Below are positions 16,776-26,200 of a stretch of 64,000 nucleotides of DNA, piece after piece. A model generated the notes under the pieces. The model was not told the DNA's origin. It was given only the letters and a program-made list of their open reading frames with translations, and did no database searches. The position numbers and the translations under genes were made by a program. The stretch is from Desmonostoc muscorum LEGE 12446. GTDB taxonomy: Bacteria; Cyanobacteriota; Cyanobacteriia; Cyanobacteriales; Nostocaceae. The stretch is taken from contig NZ_JADEXS020000001.1 in assembly GCF_015207005.2 (NCBI RefSeq), positions 6,533,001-6,597,000 of the forward strand. Reading direction: 5' to 3'. How positions within the stretch are numbered: position 1 is the first letter of the stretch; each line of letters begins with the position of its first letter.

Positions 16776-19421
16776 CTATTGTGAAGAGAGGCGATCGCGT
16801 AGATATGCTAAATTTTCACGAACACCAATAGTATTGGGATGATTCACCCCTAACCGTCGCTCACAAATATCTAAAGCTTGAATGTAAAGGGGTTCGGCTT
16901 CGCTGTATCTGCCTTGGGACTTGTAGAGTAACGCTAAGTTGTTGAGGCTAGCGGCGACAGATGGATGTTCATCTCCCAGCAGTTGACGCGAAAGTGCCAA
17001 AGCTTGAATGTAAAGGGGTTCGGCTTCGCTGTATCTGCCTTGGGAGTTGTAGAGTTCTGCTAGGTTGTTGAGGCTAGCGGCGACAGATGGATGTTCATCT
17101 CCCAGCAGTTGACGCGAAAGTGCCAAAGCTTGGATGAAAAGGGGTTCGGCTTCGCTGTATCTGCCTTGGGAGTTGTAGAGTCCCGCTAGGTTGTTGAGGC
17201 TAGTGGCGACAGATGGATGTTCATCTCCCAGCAGTTGACGCGAAAGTGCTAAAGCTTGGATGAAAAGGGGTTCGGCTTCGCTGTATCTGCCTTGGGAGTC
17301 GTAGAGTAACGCTAGGTTGTTGAGGCTTTGGGCGACAGATGGATGTTCATCTCCCAGCAGCTTGCGCGTGAGTGCTAAAGCTTGGATGAAAAGGGGTTCG
17401 GCTTCGCTGTATCTGCCTTGGGAGTTGTAGAGTAACGCTAGGTTGTTGAGACTAAGTGCGACAGATGGATGTTCATCTCCCAGCAGCTTGCGCCTAAGTG
17501 CCAAAGCTTGGATAAAAAGGGGTTCGGCTTCGCTGTATCTGCCTTGGGAGTTGTAGAGTAACGCTAGGTTGTTGAGGCTACTGGCGACAGATGGATGTTC
17601 ATCTCCCAGCAGTTGACGCCAAAGTGCCAAAGCTTGGATGAAAAGGGGTTCGGCTTCGCTGTATCTGCCTTGGGAGTTGTAGAGTAACGCTAAGTTGTTG
17701 AGGCTAGTGGCGACAGATAGATGTTCATCTCCCAAGCGCTTTTTAGTGACTTCTAGACATTTTTCATACCAGGGTAAAGCTTGGTTATATAAACCTTGAC
17801 CATCATAAAATCCAGCGTTGCCGATGAAAGGCCAAAATAAATCATCATCGCTGAGGTATTGAATGAGATGATTCGCTACTTCAGCTATATGAGGAATGGC
17901 GCTAGAAACGGCGGTGATTTGCTCAAGAGTGGGCGAGTCAGGAATATATTGGGCAACTGCTACCATTACTCTGCAAAAACTTCGCTTTAATTCTTCTGCT
18001 TGCTGTAAATCTATAAGCTTATATTGAAAAAACTCCCTTAGCAGTGGATGTAGTTGATAAATTCCCTTATCTTTGCGCTGAAGTAAATGCAAATTCAACA
18101 ACTTATCATCTCTAATTTCTTCTAACTCTCCCTCATATTCTTCTGTTACACACTGTTCCACCAACTTCCAAGATATAGGCGCGGCGGCAAATAAACTCAG
18201 CAAACAACCAAGCTGCTTATCGCTGTCTTCTAATTCTTGCCAACTCAACTCAAAGGCTGCTAACACACCTCGTTGTGCTGTCATGTCGGTTTCTGGTTTA
18301 TCAAAGGCGGCTTGTTCTAGTCGCTTGTTCTTCAACCGCCGCAACATTTCTGTGAAAGATAAATCCTGTTTTCGCGCCAAATATCGCCCGACTAATTCCA
18401 AACCCAAAGGCAAATATCCCAACCACTCACACAACTGATTTGCAACAGCTAATTCTTGCTCAATTCGCTGTGGTGTTTCTTTAAAAAATGACTTTAATAG
18501 CTCCAGCGCTTCTTCTGGTTGCAATACATCCAGAGATAATTGCTTAATAGATGCTCCCAAGTATTGGCGCGTGGTAATCAACACTTTAAACCGGGAAGAT
18601 GACGAGGGTAAATAAGGCTTAACCTGCTCATATTCCCTAACATCGTCTAACACTAGCAGCACATCGCCCTCGCGCCAATGCCGCCAGCAGTATTGCACTT
18701 GGGCGAAGACATCCAAACCTTCTGGTAAGTTTAAATCAAGCACAGTTCTGGCAAACTGCACAACTTGAATGCCGACATCACCAGCCTTTGCCAGCAACCA
18801 GCAAATTCCACCCTTGTAAGTTTCGCGGTGATTCCTGGCATATTGTAGGGCAAGTTCTGTTTTACCAACTCCACCCATACCAGCAACAGCAGCTATAGCC
18901 ACCTGTTCATTTTCCTGCAAAAGCTGATGGAGATTTTGCAAATCTTTTTCACGTCCAACAAACTCCACCACTCCACTTAAGGGAATATTTTCGTAAAACG
19001 TCAGCTTGGGTTTAGCTTTTTTTGCCTCAGCACGCTGCACACCGGGTAATTCTTCTCTACGGCGTTGCCATTCTGCATCAAATTTACTTAAGTTCCCCTC
19101 TTTGTCCCCTTTGTCGCACCAAAGCGTCAGCTTAAAATGCCAGTTCTCCGAACCTCGCTTGTGTTCGCGCAAATCTTCCAGAATACCCAAAAACTCAGCA
19201 AGTGCTTTTAGCGCTTCTCGAACTTGTTCTTTATCTAAACCACCAAGTTCTGCCAAAACTCTTAGCTGTGTCCTCACAACTAGTTGCTTTGGTGTTTGCC
19301 AATTAAAGTCAATTTTAAAACGCTCACCGTTATCTATCTCATCATTGGCATAAGCCAACAACCTTTCTAATAGCTGCCTTACCCGCGCCTTGACATCATC
19401 GCCATAGCTAACACGCGTCAT
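16776..19421 (-). CDS. STAND NTPase: NB-ARC core with Kinesin-light-chain TPR array
   Basis: An 881-residue protein. Residues 1-130 form an N-terminal region common to cyanobacterial STAND proteins (ENWHFKLTLWCDKGDKEGNL). NB-ARC follows: VEFVGREKDL, P-loop GMGGVGKTELALQYA near 184, Walker B VLLVLDDV, LITTRQ and GYLPLGLELVG. A winged-helix region ends in QLHPLLREFF. From about residue 558 there are seven nearly identical 42-residue TPRs (LGDEHPSVAxSLNNLA, then SQGRYSEAEPL) and a decayed eighth. STAND proteins assemble when the repeat sensor binds a ligand; bacterial members include phage-sensing defence proteins. No separate effector domain is recognised, so the N-terminal region or the small membrane protein at 19583 may matter. 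Confidence 0.88.
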   Translation of the reverse strand: MTRVSYGDDVKARVRQLLERLLAYANDEIDNGERFKIDFNWQTPKQLVVRTQLRVLAELGGLDKEQVREALKALAEFLGILEDLREHKRGSENWHFKLTLWCDKGDKEGNLSKFDAEWQRRREELPGVQRAEAKKAKPKLTFYENIPLSGVVEFVGREKDLQNLHQLLQENEQVAIAAVAGMGGVGKTELALQYARNHRETYKGGICWLLAKAGDVGIQVVQFARTVLDLNLPEGLDVFAQVQYCWRHWREGDVLLVLDDVREYEQVKPYLPSSSSRFKVLITTRQYLGASIKQLSLDVLQPEEALELLKSFFKETPQRIEQELAVANQLCEWLGYLPLGLELVGRYLARKQDLSFTEMLRRLKNKRLEQAAFDKPETDMTAQRGVLAAFELSWQELEDSDKQLGCLLSLFAAAPISWKLVEQCVTEEYEGELEEIRDDKLLNLHLLQRKDKGIYQLHPLLREFFQYKLIDLQQAEELKRSFCRVMVAVAQYIPDSPTLEQITAVSSAIPHIAEVANHLIQYLSDDDLFWPFIGNAGFYDGQGLYNQALPWYEKCLEVTKKRLGDEHLSVATSLNNLALLYNSQGRYSEAEPLFIQALALWRQLLGDEHPSVASSLNNLALLYNSQGRYSEAEPLFIQALALRRKLLGDEHPSVALSLNNLALLYNSQGRYSEAEPLFIQALALTRKLLGDEHPSVAQSLNNLALLYDSQGRYSEAEPLFIQALALSRQLLGDEHPSVATSLNNLAGLYNSQGRYSEAEPLFIQALALSRQLLGDEHPSVAASLNNLAELYNSQGRYSEAEPLYIQALALSRQLLGDEHPSVAASLNNLALLYKSQGRYSEAEPLYIQALDICERRLGVNHPNTIGVRENLAYLRDRLSSQ
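16860..17745. repeat. Seven 126-bp tandem repeats inside the TPR coding region
   Basis: The marker GACAGAT recurs at 16956, 17082, 17208, 17334, 17460, 17586 and 17712, exactly 126 bp apart. The copies differ at only a few bases, mostly at the same codons, which indicates recent amplification or gene conversion. Confidence 0.92.
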
Positions 19422-19582
19422 CGCTTATCTTTTGCTCAAATTGGGACAAAGTTTCGGGAATCCCCAAACTTAATCTAGCATCCCCAAACTCAAACCTCCG
19501 AGTATTCACCCATTACAGTCAACAGACAACTGCATTTGCTTTCACTGACTACCCCAAATCTACCGTTGCTTCAGTATTCAAG

Positions 19583-19765
19583 GTGAAACCAATGCAGAAG
19601 GCAACGAAATCTATCAATATTAAAAAGCTGGTGACAGTTTTACTATTTGTGATTCCCTTAATTGCAGACTGGTTAATCCCAGGTTCAGGTATTTTCATTG
19701 AAATTACCTTTCTAATTTGGGAATTGCTGGAATCAGAGGAGACAGAGGGGGATGATTTGAACTAA
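19583..19765 (+). CDS. Small single-pass membrane protein
   Basis: A 60-residue frame beginning MKPMQKATKSINIKKL. One strong hydrophobic helix at about 17-47 (VTVLLFVIPLIADWLIPGSG onward) is followed by an acidic tail ESEETEGDDLN. No family is recognised. It is divergent from the STAND gene, starting about 160 bp from that gene's start, so a shared promoter region is possible. The charge asymmetry supports a real membrane peptide, but the ribosome site is weak. Confidence 0.5.
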   Translation: MKPMQKATKSINIKKLVTVLLFVIPLIADWLIPGSGIFIEITFLIWELLESEETEGDDLN

Positions 19766-19810
19766 AAGTGACACTTTACTAGAAAAGGCTTGTAGTTGCG
19801 CTTTAGATAC

Positions 19811-19989
19811 GTAGGGTGCGTTACGCTGTCGCTAACGCACCAAAGCCTTAAGAATCGTGCGTTATGGCTTATATCGTTTCACTTTAATTATGATACAAAT
19901 ACGTTGGTAGGGGCACGGCAATGTTCCCTACGCGAAATCTATATGTATCAGGGTTTTAGTGAAATGGTATTACGCCTAACACACCCTAC
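19811..19989. repeat. Nested inverted-repeat elements
   Basis: Outer ends GTAGGGTGCGTTA and the inverse of GTAGGGTGTGTTA bound about 179 bp. Inside, at about 19875-19965, a second pair of inverted ends (TTTCACT...TGATACA) bounds another element that contains GTAGGGGCACGGCA. One small element appears inserted in another. No coding content. Confidence 0.55.
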
Positions 19990-20057
19990 AAATACTTAAT
20001 TTTGTTCCAAAATAAAACCGGATTCCTATATTTGCTAAAAGATTGCTGAATTCTTCT

Positions 20058-21077
20058 TCAAGAGATCATTCTCTGAAGTTTTTTGCTAGATTTTTTCATA
20101 AAACGATTCATTTGTGACATCACACCAGGAACTTTCAACTCTTTGGGTTTTCGTTCTGGTTCTTTGAGAAATCGATAATATAAAAACTCATCTCTATAAT
20201 CAATATTCACATCTTCTCCTTGACATAAACGAGCAAAGTCAACAGAAGAATAGCTCATATAGTGAATGCGATGAATTGGTTTTAAGCCCTCTTCATTGTA
20301 AAGAACATTATTAATATTCACGAATCGATCTGCATTAGCACAGTTACCTGTTCTATCTTCACCATTCGGACTGAGGGTAAAATTAAATATTCGGGGATCG
20401 CCGTATAAAGTTATATAAACGAATATGCCAGAACTCGACCACCAAGAACCTGGACGAATCCATTCAAATTCACGTTTTTCAATCCATCTTTCTTTGATGA
20501 TATCTAAATCTTCCCCACCGAAAAGCAACCGCTTTGAGCCAAAAAAGCTATCACAATGAATTTTCTGACGCAAATCAGCTTCTGTTAGCTGCGTTACTTT
20601 CTCAAGTACATCAATATTTAATTGTGTTTTTTCTCTGGGTTTAGCATGTTCCCAATCGTTAAATATGAGATCGTAACTATCCAGTTTTTCAAAAACGTCA
20701 TCAATTGGTTTCATGGCTAAACTATCAGCATCATAAAACACAAATTTCTCAAAATCGCCATTAAAAGAAGCAAACTTTCGGTGTACAAAGCCTTTGTACC
20801 ATCCGGGACGATTGACTTTAGAATCATTTGCTCTGGGATGAGCATCCCAAAGCTCATTGATAAAATTATCCCAGCGATGAATTGCTTCCCAATCTTCAAA
20901 AAGCGTGACATTTTTTCTAGACTTGAGTTCCTGCTTAACCAGGTCTAATTGCTGGTTATAAGGAATCACACAAACAGGAATATCTTCTCCAACATTGACC
21001 TCAATGCTGTTTAGTAAAGCAACTAATTGGTCGTATACAGCATCATTGGCCAGCGTATAAATGCCAAATGATTTCAT
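20058..21077 (-). CDS. Glycosyltransferase-like protein of the Npun_R2821/R2822 type
   Basis: A 339-residue soluble protein. It starts MKSFGIYTLANDAVYDQLVA, a GT-A-type Rossmann beginning. A DxD-type motif is in FVFYDADSLAMKPI near residue 118, where a metal and sugar nucleotide would bind. Further conserved blocks are SWWSSSGIFVYITLYGDP and HRIHYMSYSS. The sequence resembles a cyanobacterial family of putative glycosyltransferases named after Nostoc punctiforme loci. Donor and acceptor are unknown. It lies near a family 4 glycosyltransferase (21452) in the opposite orientation, which hints at polysaccharide or glycolipid synthesis. Confidence 0.7.
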   Translation of the reverse strand: MKSFGIYTLANDAVYDQLVALLNSIEVNVGEDIPVCVIPYNQQLDLVKQELKSRKNVTLFEDWEAIHRWDNFINELWDAHPRANDSKVNRPGWYKGFVHRKFASFNGDFEKFVFYDADSLAMKPIDDVFEKLDSYDLIFNDWEHAKPREKTQLNIDVLEKVTQLTEADLRQKIHCDSFFGSKRLLFGGEDLDIIKERWIEKREFEWIRPGSWWSSSGIFVYITLYGDPRIFNFTLSPNGEDRTGNCANADRFVNINNVLYNEEGLKPIHRIHYMSYSSVDFARLCQGEDVNIDYRDEFLYYRFLKEPERKPKELKVPGVMSQMNRFMKKSSKKLQRMIS

Positions 21078-21114
21078 TTTGCTAAATCCTACTTAACTTA
21101 TAGACTGGTTTGTT

Positions 21115-21221
21115 TATAGCGGTTCCCATTCATATGCGGTACAACATTATATCGCAAGGTGTAGGGGCACGGCACTGCCGTGCCCTTACGCGTGTACCTC
21201 ACGTAAACGAGAACCGCTATA
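21115..21221. repeat. 107-bp MITE with TATAGCGGTTC ends
   Basis: Left end TATAGCGGTTCCCATTCATA, right end the inverse of TATAGCGGTTCTC. The centre is the palindrome GGGGCACGGCACTGCCGTGCCC. Relatives are the fragment at 653-677 and the outer element at 59046-59350. Confidence 0.75.
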
Positions 21222-21451
21222 CTCAGCTTTTTCAGTGACAGTTACATATTCGCTTACAGTTGACTGTAAAAACAACAGTTCAAGTGTAACTACACAGTAA
21301 ATTTACCATTGTGGTCTGTAAATAGGTAACTAGCTTGTTGTTGACTTTAATTTATGAAAATTTTACAAATCATATATTAAGGGATACTTATGATGACATA
21401 CAACCACAAATCAGGTCATGGTGTATGTATCACATTTGATGCATTACTTGT

Positions 21452-22666
21452 ATGAACATTTTAATGATATCTTGCACCTTTCCCTACCCACCAACAAGGG
21501 GCGGAACCCAAGTCAGGACATTTAATCTACTTAAGTACTTAAGTCAACGTCATAGTGTTACCCTCGTTACTCAACGAGAACGGGATGTTACCGACGCTGA
21601 ACTAGTAGGATTACGTGATTGTGTGGATCATTTGGTAGTTTTTGATCGCCCGGTAGATTCTGCAACCACAGCCAAAATTTTGAAGAAGATACAGCGCTTT
21701 GGTAAATTTTTGTTACAGGGTACACCGCCAAGCGTATTCAACCGCTATTCAGTGGAGATGCAAACCTGGGTTAACAACTGGGTAGAAGCAGGAAAATGTG
21801 ATGTGATTACCTGCGAACATAGCGTCAATGAAATTTATGTGCAACCACATTTTCAGAAACAGCTAAAAACCATAGTTGATGTTCATAGTTCTGTGTACGC
21901 TACTTGTCGTAAACAATTAGCGATCGGCATTTCTCAGAATGTAATCAGAGACAAAATTAATCTGCCACTTTTGCGTCGTTACGAACAAAATTATTGTGCT
22001 AAATTTTCGGAAATTGTTGTCACAACAGAAGAAGATAAACTTCAAATACAACAATTTAACCCCAATAGCAAAATTACAGTTATCCCTAACGGCGTAGATT
22101 TAGTTTCTTTCCCTTATCGTACCAGCGATCCAGGGGGACATCATTTAATTTTTATTGGTGCAATGGATTACTTGGCGAATGTTGATGCTGTCTGCTTTTT
22201 CAGCAAAGAAGTATTACCAGAAATCCAAAAAACTTATCCTGATACAACTTTCGATATTGTCGGTTCTCATCCTGCACCAGAAGTTTTAGCACTTAATCAA
22301 AAACCAGGAATTAATGTCACTGGACGTGTACCTTCAATGGTAGAATATTTACACAAAGCAACTATCTGCATTGTACCTATGCGGACTGGGTTTGGCATTA
22401 AAAATAAGACTCTAGAAGCAATGGCAGCTGGTGTACCAGTAGTGGGAAGCGATCGCGGTTTAGAAGGATTAGCTGTAGACGGTACTAACGAACCACTGCG
22501 TGCATTACGAGCCAATCAACCTGGGGAGTACGTCAGCGCAATCAGTAAATTATTCGAGAATCCAGAACTGCGATCGCAACTGTCCCAAAATGGCAGACAA
22601 CTAGTAGAAACAGAATTCACTTGGGATATCGCTGGTAAAAGCTATGAACAAGTTTGTCTGGCGTAA
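21452..22666 (+). CDS. Glycosyltransferase family 4 protein
   Basis: A 404-residue GT-B enzyme. The N-terminal domain begins MNILMISCTFPYPPTRGGTQ with the Gly-rich acceptor-side loop. The C-terminal Rossmann domain has IPNGVDLVSFPY near residue 212, HHLIFIGAMDYLANVDA, and the donor-binding GFGIKNKTLEAMAAGVPVVGS near 312-335, including the conserved Glu of the E-x7-E region. It probably transfers a sugar from a nucleotide donor during envelope or exopolysaccharide synthesis. The upstream intergenic region is AT-rich; no neighbour on the same strand is close enough to form an operon. Confidence 0.85.
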   Translation: MNILMISCTFPYPPTRGGTQVRTFNLLKYLSQRHSVTLVTQRERDVTDAELVGLRDCVDHLVVFDRPVDSATTAKILKKIQRFGKFLLQGTPPSVFNRYSVEMQTWVNNWVEAGKCDVITCEHSVNEIYVQPHFQKQLKTIVDVHSSVYATCRKQLAIGISQNVIRDKINLPLLRRYEQNYCAKFSEIVVTTEEDKLQIQQFNPNSKITVIPNGVDLVSFPYRTSDPGGHHLIFIGAMDYLANVDAVCFFSKEVLPEIQKTYPDTTFDIVGSHPAPEVLALNQKPGINVTGRVPSMVEYLHKATICIVPMRTGFGIKNKTLEAMAAGVPVVGSDRGLEGLAVDGTNEPLRALRANQPGEYVSAISKLFENPELRSQLSQNGRQLVETEFTWDIAGKSYEQVCLA

Positions 22667-22716
22667 TTCGTAATTGTTTTGAATTCCAAGTTCTGAATTA
22701 TTAAAACAAATATATG

Positions 22717-22743
22717 TAGAGACGTTGTATTACAACGTCTCTA
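22717..22743. repeat. Perfect palindrome TAGAGACGTTGTA-T-TACAACGTCTCTA
   Basis: A 13-bp stem about 50 bp after the glycosyltransferase stop. This sequence type is a dispersed cyanobacterial palindrome. It could act as a terminator, although no T-run follows. Confidence 0.6.
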
Positions 22744-22939
22744 TACAAATTATTGGTGATGCAAATTATCTTATCTAAACCGTATCGGGTTTTAGTTATA
22801 CCAATTTGAATCATCATTGCGATCGACGGAGTTACCAAAAATCTGCTGAGTAACTCATTCTCTACAAGACGCACTCTCGAACACAATCCAAAATCCAAAA
22901 TCTAAAATCCAAAATGGTATTACCTTGTCAAAATACGAC

Positions 22940-23221
22940 TCAATTATTTTCAAAATCAGCCGCAGTCCTGAACACAAGTATTTTTTTATGCTTACGCTTA
23001 TTCTTATTCTTGAGGGCAGCCAAATAATTATCAACGTAACGAAAAGCAGATGCACAATCGTAAGCAGCAATGGCTATAGCTTGTAAGAAAACCTTCGGGG
23101 GAATTTCAAACCCTAAAAATTTTTCTGTTAAAATTAACAAATCATTATCTGTGGCAGGAAAAGTAATTTCTTGTGCCTCTTCTGAATCATTAAAGATATC
23201 TTCAATTAATGCTCTGGACAT
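22940..23221 (-). CDS. Hypothetical protein, second gene of a two-gene operon
   Basis: A 93-residue protein starting MSRALIEDIFNDSEEAQEIT. The start at 23221 is fixed by the strong Shine-Dalgarno GGGGAGG seven bases upstream; a longer frame to 23251 lacks this. Helical, with a basic C-terminus (KNKNKRKHKK). No known family is recognised. It overlaps the end of the 81-residue gene by 20 bp, so translation may be coupled. Confidence 0.6.
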   Translation of the reverse strand: MSRALIEDIFNDSEEAQEITFPATDNDLLILTEKFLGFEIPPKVFLQAIAIAAYDCASAFRYVDNYLAALKNKNKRKHKKILVFRTAADFENN

Positions 23222-23447
23222 TTTGTACCTCCCCAAAAGCATAGGATGCAAAGCCAGTGATGAAATTTAGCTGCTGATCGCGAGTTCGTAAGTTATCTGG
23301 GAGTTCAGTACCAGGACATCCTATTTCCCGCAAAATTTCTAAACAATAAGCACCGAGTTTAGTATATGGAGCTTGCTCCAATTCTTGAGCTACCTCCAGA
23401 GCCATCTTCAGATTGACTTGAATAACCGTCGTTACAGGGCTGGTCAT
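23202..23447 (-). CDS. Hypothetical protein, first gene of a two-gene operon
   Basis: An 81-residue protein: MTSPVTTVIQVNLKMALEVA and so on, mostly helical, with the block YCLEILREIGCPGTELPDN. No domain is recognised. It overlaps the following gene, whose clear ribosome site lies inside this coding sequence. Together they may form a small functional pair such as a toxin-antitoxin or regulator pair, but nothing in either sequence proves it. Confidence 0.55.
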   Translation of the reverse strand: MTSPVTTVIQVNLKMALEVAQELEQAPYTKLGAYCLEILREIGCPGTELPDNLRTRDQQLNFITGFASYAFGEVQNVQSIN

Positions 23448-23685
23448 AAATAAACCCTAATCAACTGGATGCTCTCAGTTTTGATCAGAAGCAAAAATTA
23501 GGTAACGGTGTTTTTGCGGAATTTATGAAGAGGGGAAATTAAAGTATCAGGACATTTGCGGTAGAACATCCAAATCAGAAAACTGCGATCTTGGTGAAGC
23601 GCGGTTCTCAGTGAATTATAGGATAGTTATGATGTCCGCTGAATTGCCCATAATAGACTCTTTGCTCCAGCCCTCAGAACTTCGC

Positions 23686-25131
23686 TTACTGGGCACTACT
23701 GACAATTTTTTGCTGTTGATAACGCTGTTTAAACTGCTGTTGCTGTATTTTATGATCCACAATTGGTTGAGGATAGCCAGCAGCATGGCGTTCTAAAGGT
23801 GGAATTTTACCAGTAACTAAATATTCTGTATCCACAGACCGTAATTCTGACACCCATTGCCGAATATACTCCCCATCTGCATCGAATTTTTGTGCTTGAC
23901 TGGCTGGGTTGAAAATTCGCACGGGTTTGGGGTCCATCCCGCTAGAAGCACTCCACTGCCAACCGCCATTGTTAGCAGATAAATCACCGTCAATCAGCTT
24001 CTGCATAAAGTATTTTTCTCCTAGTTGGGGATTAATTAGCAAGTCTTTGGTGAGAAAACTAGCGACAATCATCCGACAACGGTTGTGCATCCAGCCGCTT
24101 TCGTTCAACTGGCGCATTGCTGCATCCACAATCGGGTAGCCAGTTCTTCCCTCGCACCAAGCTTGGAAATGTTCTTCGTTAGTTTCCCAAGGAAAGTTTT
24201 TGAAGGTGTTGCGGAAAGCGCCATCAGCCAATTCGGGGAAGTTATACATTGCATGTTGATAAAACTCGCGCCAAGCTAATTCTTGTTGCCATGTGCGGAT
24301 ACCAGCTGTTGCTTCCTCACTGCGGCTGTTTTCTTGTGCTTGTGTTGTGGCTTGCCAAACAGTGCGAATGCCAATTACGCCAAATTTCAAAGCTGCACTC
24401 AGTTGCGATGTTCCGTCAACTGCGGGAAAATTGCGCTGTTCTTGGTATTCAGTAATGGCTTTAGTAGTGAATTCCTCTAGCCGTTCTTGCGCCGCCGCCT
24501 CTCCTGGTGAAAGAATCAATCCTCCATCCCAAATAAATCCTAAATCTTTTGCTGAAGGTAATGCTAATGCTCCTGCAAGTTTGGCAACTTTCTGTTCAGC
24601 TTCCGTTAACCCCTCGGCATTTTGCAGAGTTTCTACTGGTTGACTCTTCGCCTTAGTAATCCAATTTTTCCAAAAGGGAGTATAAACCGTATAAGGCTGA
24701 TTACTACCAGACCGTATTTCTTCTGGGGAATTGAGGATTTGATCCCAGTTTTGGTTGAGAAACTGAATACTTTTTTCTTTGAGGGCATTTAGAATGGTGC
24801 GATCGCGTTCTTGCGAATAAGGTTCCACATCCCAATTCCAAAAAACTGCTTTCGCTGCTAACGCCTCAGCCAAAGCTGGTATTGCTTGCACAGGATCACC
24901 ATGAAGTATTAACAACTCGCTGCCAACTTCGGCATATCGCTGTTGTAATTTCTCCAAACAGCCAATCATATAAGTTACCCTCACCGGAGCAACATCATCT
25001 CGTTCCAGAATATGCGGATCGAGGCAAAACACCCCCACCACCTTCGGACTCTGCCGCCGTGCCGCAGCCAATCCCGTATTATCAGAAATGCGTAAATCAC
25101 GACGATGCCAAAACAGAATTAAGTCAGACAT
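23686..25131 (-). CDS. phrA: Deoxyribodipyrimidine photolyase, class I, 8-HDF type
   Basis: A 481-residue DNA repair enzyme that splits cyclobutane pyrimidine dimers with light. It begins [20 protein letters not shown], as in the Synechococcus (Anacystis) photolyase. FAD-domain blocks are [15 protein letters not shown] near 280, [15 protein letters not shown] [20 protein letters not shown] near 320, the Trp-chain region [19 protein letters not shown] near 380 and [13 protein letters not shown]. The frame extends to an ATG at 25152, but the ATG at 25131 matches the family start. The antenna is probably a deazaflavin, judged only from similarity to the cyanobacterial type. Confidence 0.92.
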   Translation of the reverse strand: MSDLILFWHRRDLRISDNTGLAAARRQSPKVVGVFCLDPHILERDDVAPVRVTYMIGCLEKLQQRYAEVGSELLILHGDPVQAIPALAEALAAKAVFWNWDVEPYSQERDRTILNALKEKSIQFLNQNWDQILNSPEEIRSGSNQPYTVYTPFWKNWITKAKSQPVETLQNAEGLTEAEQKVAKLAGALALPSAKDLGFIWDGGLILSPGEAAAQERLEEFTTKAITEYQEQRNFPAVDGTSQLSAALKFGVIGIRTVWQATTQAQENSRSEEATAGIRTWQQELAWREFYQHAMYNFPELADGAFRNTFKNFPWETNEEHFQAWCEGRTGYPIVDAAMRQLNESGWMHNRCRMIVASFLTKDLLINPQLGEKYFMQKLIDGDLSANNGGWQWSASSGMDPKPVRIFNPASQAQKFDADGEYIRQWVSELRSVDTEYLVTGKIPPLERHAAGYPQPIVDHKIQQQQFKQRYQQQKIVSSAQ

Positions 25132-25199
25132 TCCATACTCAACATAGTTCACCCGTACTAGCTTAGATGCTAACGGTACCTATCAGCATCATTCTGTTG

Positions 25200-25345
25200 A
25201 TAAATTTATTCTGTGAATGGGGGACTGGAGACTGGGGATTAGGAAATAAATATTTAGGAATTCTTTCTCAATACCCAATACCTAATACCCGATACCCAGC
25301 CCCCAATCCCCAATACCCAGTCCCCATGCCCCATTCCCCGGTTTG
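25200..25345. repeat. G-rich then C-rich heptamer-type repeat block
   Basis: GGGGACTGGAGACTGGGGAT at about 25208 and, 60 bp on, degenerate (C)CCCAATA / CCCCAAT units to about 25340. The two halves are roughly complementary and could fold back. Same family as 32160-32407. Confidence 0.65.
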
Positions 25346-25417
25346 TCAATCGGTAATAGTGGCTTTTGAGTTAAAAGTTGAGTATACTCTTGTTAACAGT
25401 TAATTAGTCTTTTTGTC

Positions 25418-25972
25418 ATGGCCAACCTACTACTTGATGACCGTACAATTGAGAGTGATTTAGGCGAAATATCTCGTGAACTTGCCCCTCTTGGCATTGA
25501 ACTTAGACACTACGACCCAGGAACATCGCTCCTTTTCCCAAACCTCCTAGACCAAGAGGTTTTAAGTGAGTCTGAAAGACTTTATATTATAGAACTCCAT
25601 AACAGCGTCTTTGAATTTATCCAGCAAGAAAATGAGGCTCTCTGGTCTGACTTACTGAATCTACATCCAGGTTCCCCCAATCTTCACCACCTAATAGCAA
25701 CCTACAGTCGTTACCATACTCACACTGCCGCTGAACCCCTCTACGTGTTGGCAGGAGAAATGATCTATGGCTTCGTGCGACCTGATGGCAGCCAAATACA
25801 GCTTTTAATTCAGGCACAAGATTATCTCTACATACCCGCTGGTGTTGAGCATTGGTGCAGCCCAAATGCATCGTTGAATTTTAAGGCGGTACGCTATTTT
25901 ACAAATGCGGAAGGATGGGTTCCTAACTATACAGGCACTCATGTGAGTGATTCCCTCAATAAGCCGCTTTAA
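25418..25972 (+). CDS. Acireductone dioxygenase (ARD/MtnD)-like cupin
   Basis: A 184-residue cupin. The metal site reads YHTHTAAEPLYVLAGEM near residue 107, the H-x-H-x4-E pattern of acireductone dioxygenases, and the third His is in GVEHWC near 148. The C-terminal block VRYFTNAEGWVPNYTG matches the family. ARD oxidises the dihydroxyketo intermediate of the methionine salvage pathway using Fe or Ni. Other salvage genes are not next to it. The start has no obvious Shine-Dalgarno sequence. The family is fairly certain; the exact substrate is inferred. Confidence 0.8.
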   Translation: MANLLLDDRTIESDLGEISRELAPLGIELRHYDPGTSLLFPNLLDQEVLSESERLYIIELHNSVFEFIQQENEALWSDLLNLHPGSPNLHHLIATYSRYHTHTAAEPLYVLAGEMIYGFVRPDGSQIQLLIQAQDYLYIPAGVEHWCSPNASLNFKAVRYFTNAEGWVPNYTGTHVSDSLNKPL

Positions 25973-26105
25973 AGCTGATTTATTTTATAGATAATTGTAA
26001 TTTTTATTACTTAAGTTTCTTTTTTTGACATCAATATCCATTGATAAAGTTTGCCACTATCTTTATCAGCAGTGGCAACATAATTGGCGATGGCAAAAAT
26101 GAATT

Positions 26106-26128
26106 CCCGACTTTTTTAAAGAGTCGGG
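26106..26128. terminator. Hairpin between convergent genes
   Basis: CCCGACT / AGTCGGG stem with an A/T loop (CCCGACTTTTTTAAAG start). It lies between the ends of the ARD-like gene and the secreted protein gene, so it could stop transcription from both sides. Confidence 0.5.
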
Positions 26129-26200
26129 ACTCTACGTGTATTAACTTTCTTAACCGTCATTTTATGTTTAAAAGCGATCGCTCTTTAAGACTGATTAATT

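Noticed and set aside
16860..17745. CRISPR-like regular repeats
   Set aside because: The 126-bp repeats are contiguous, have no unique spacers and encode TPR units.
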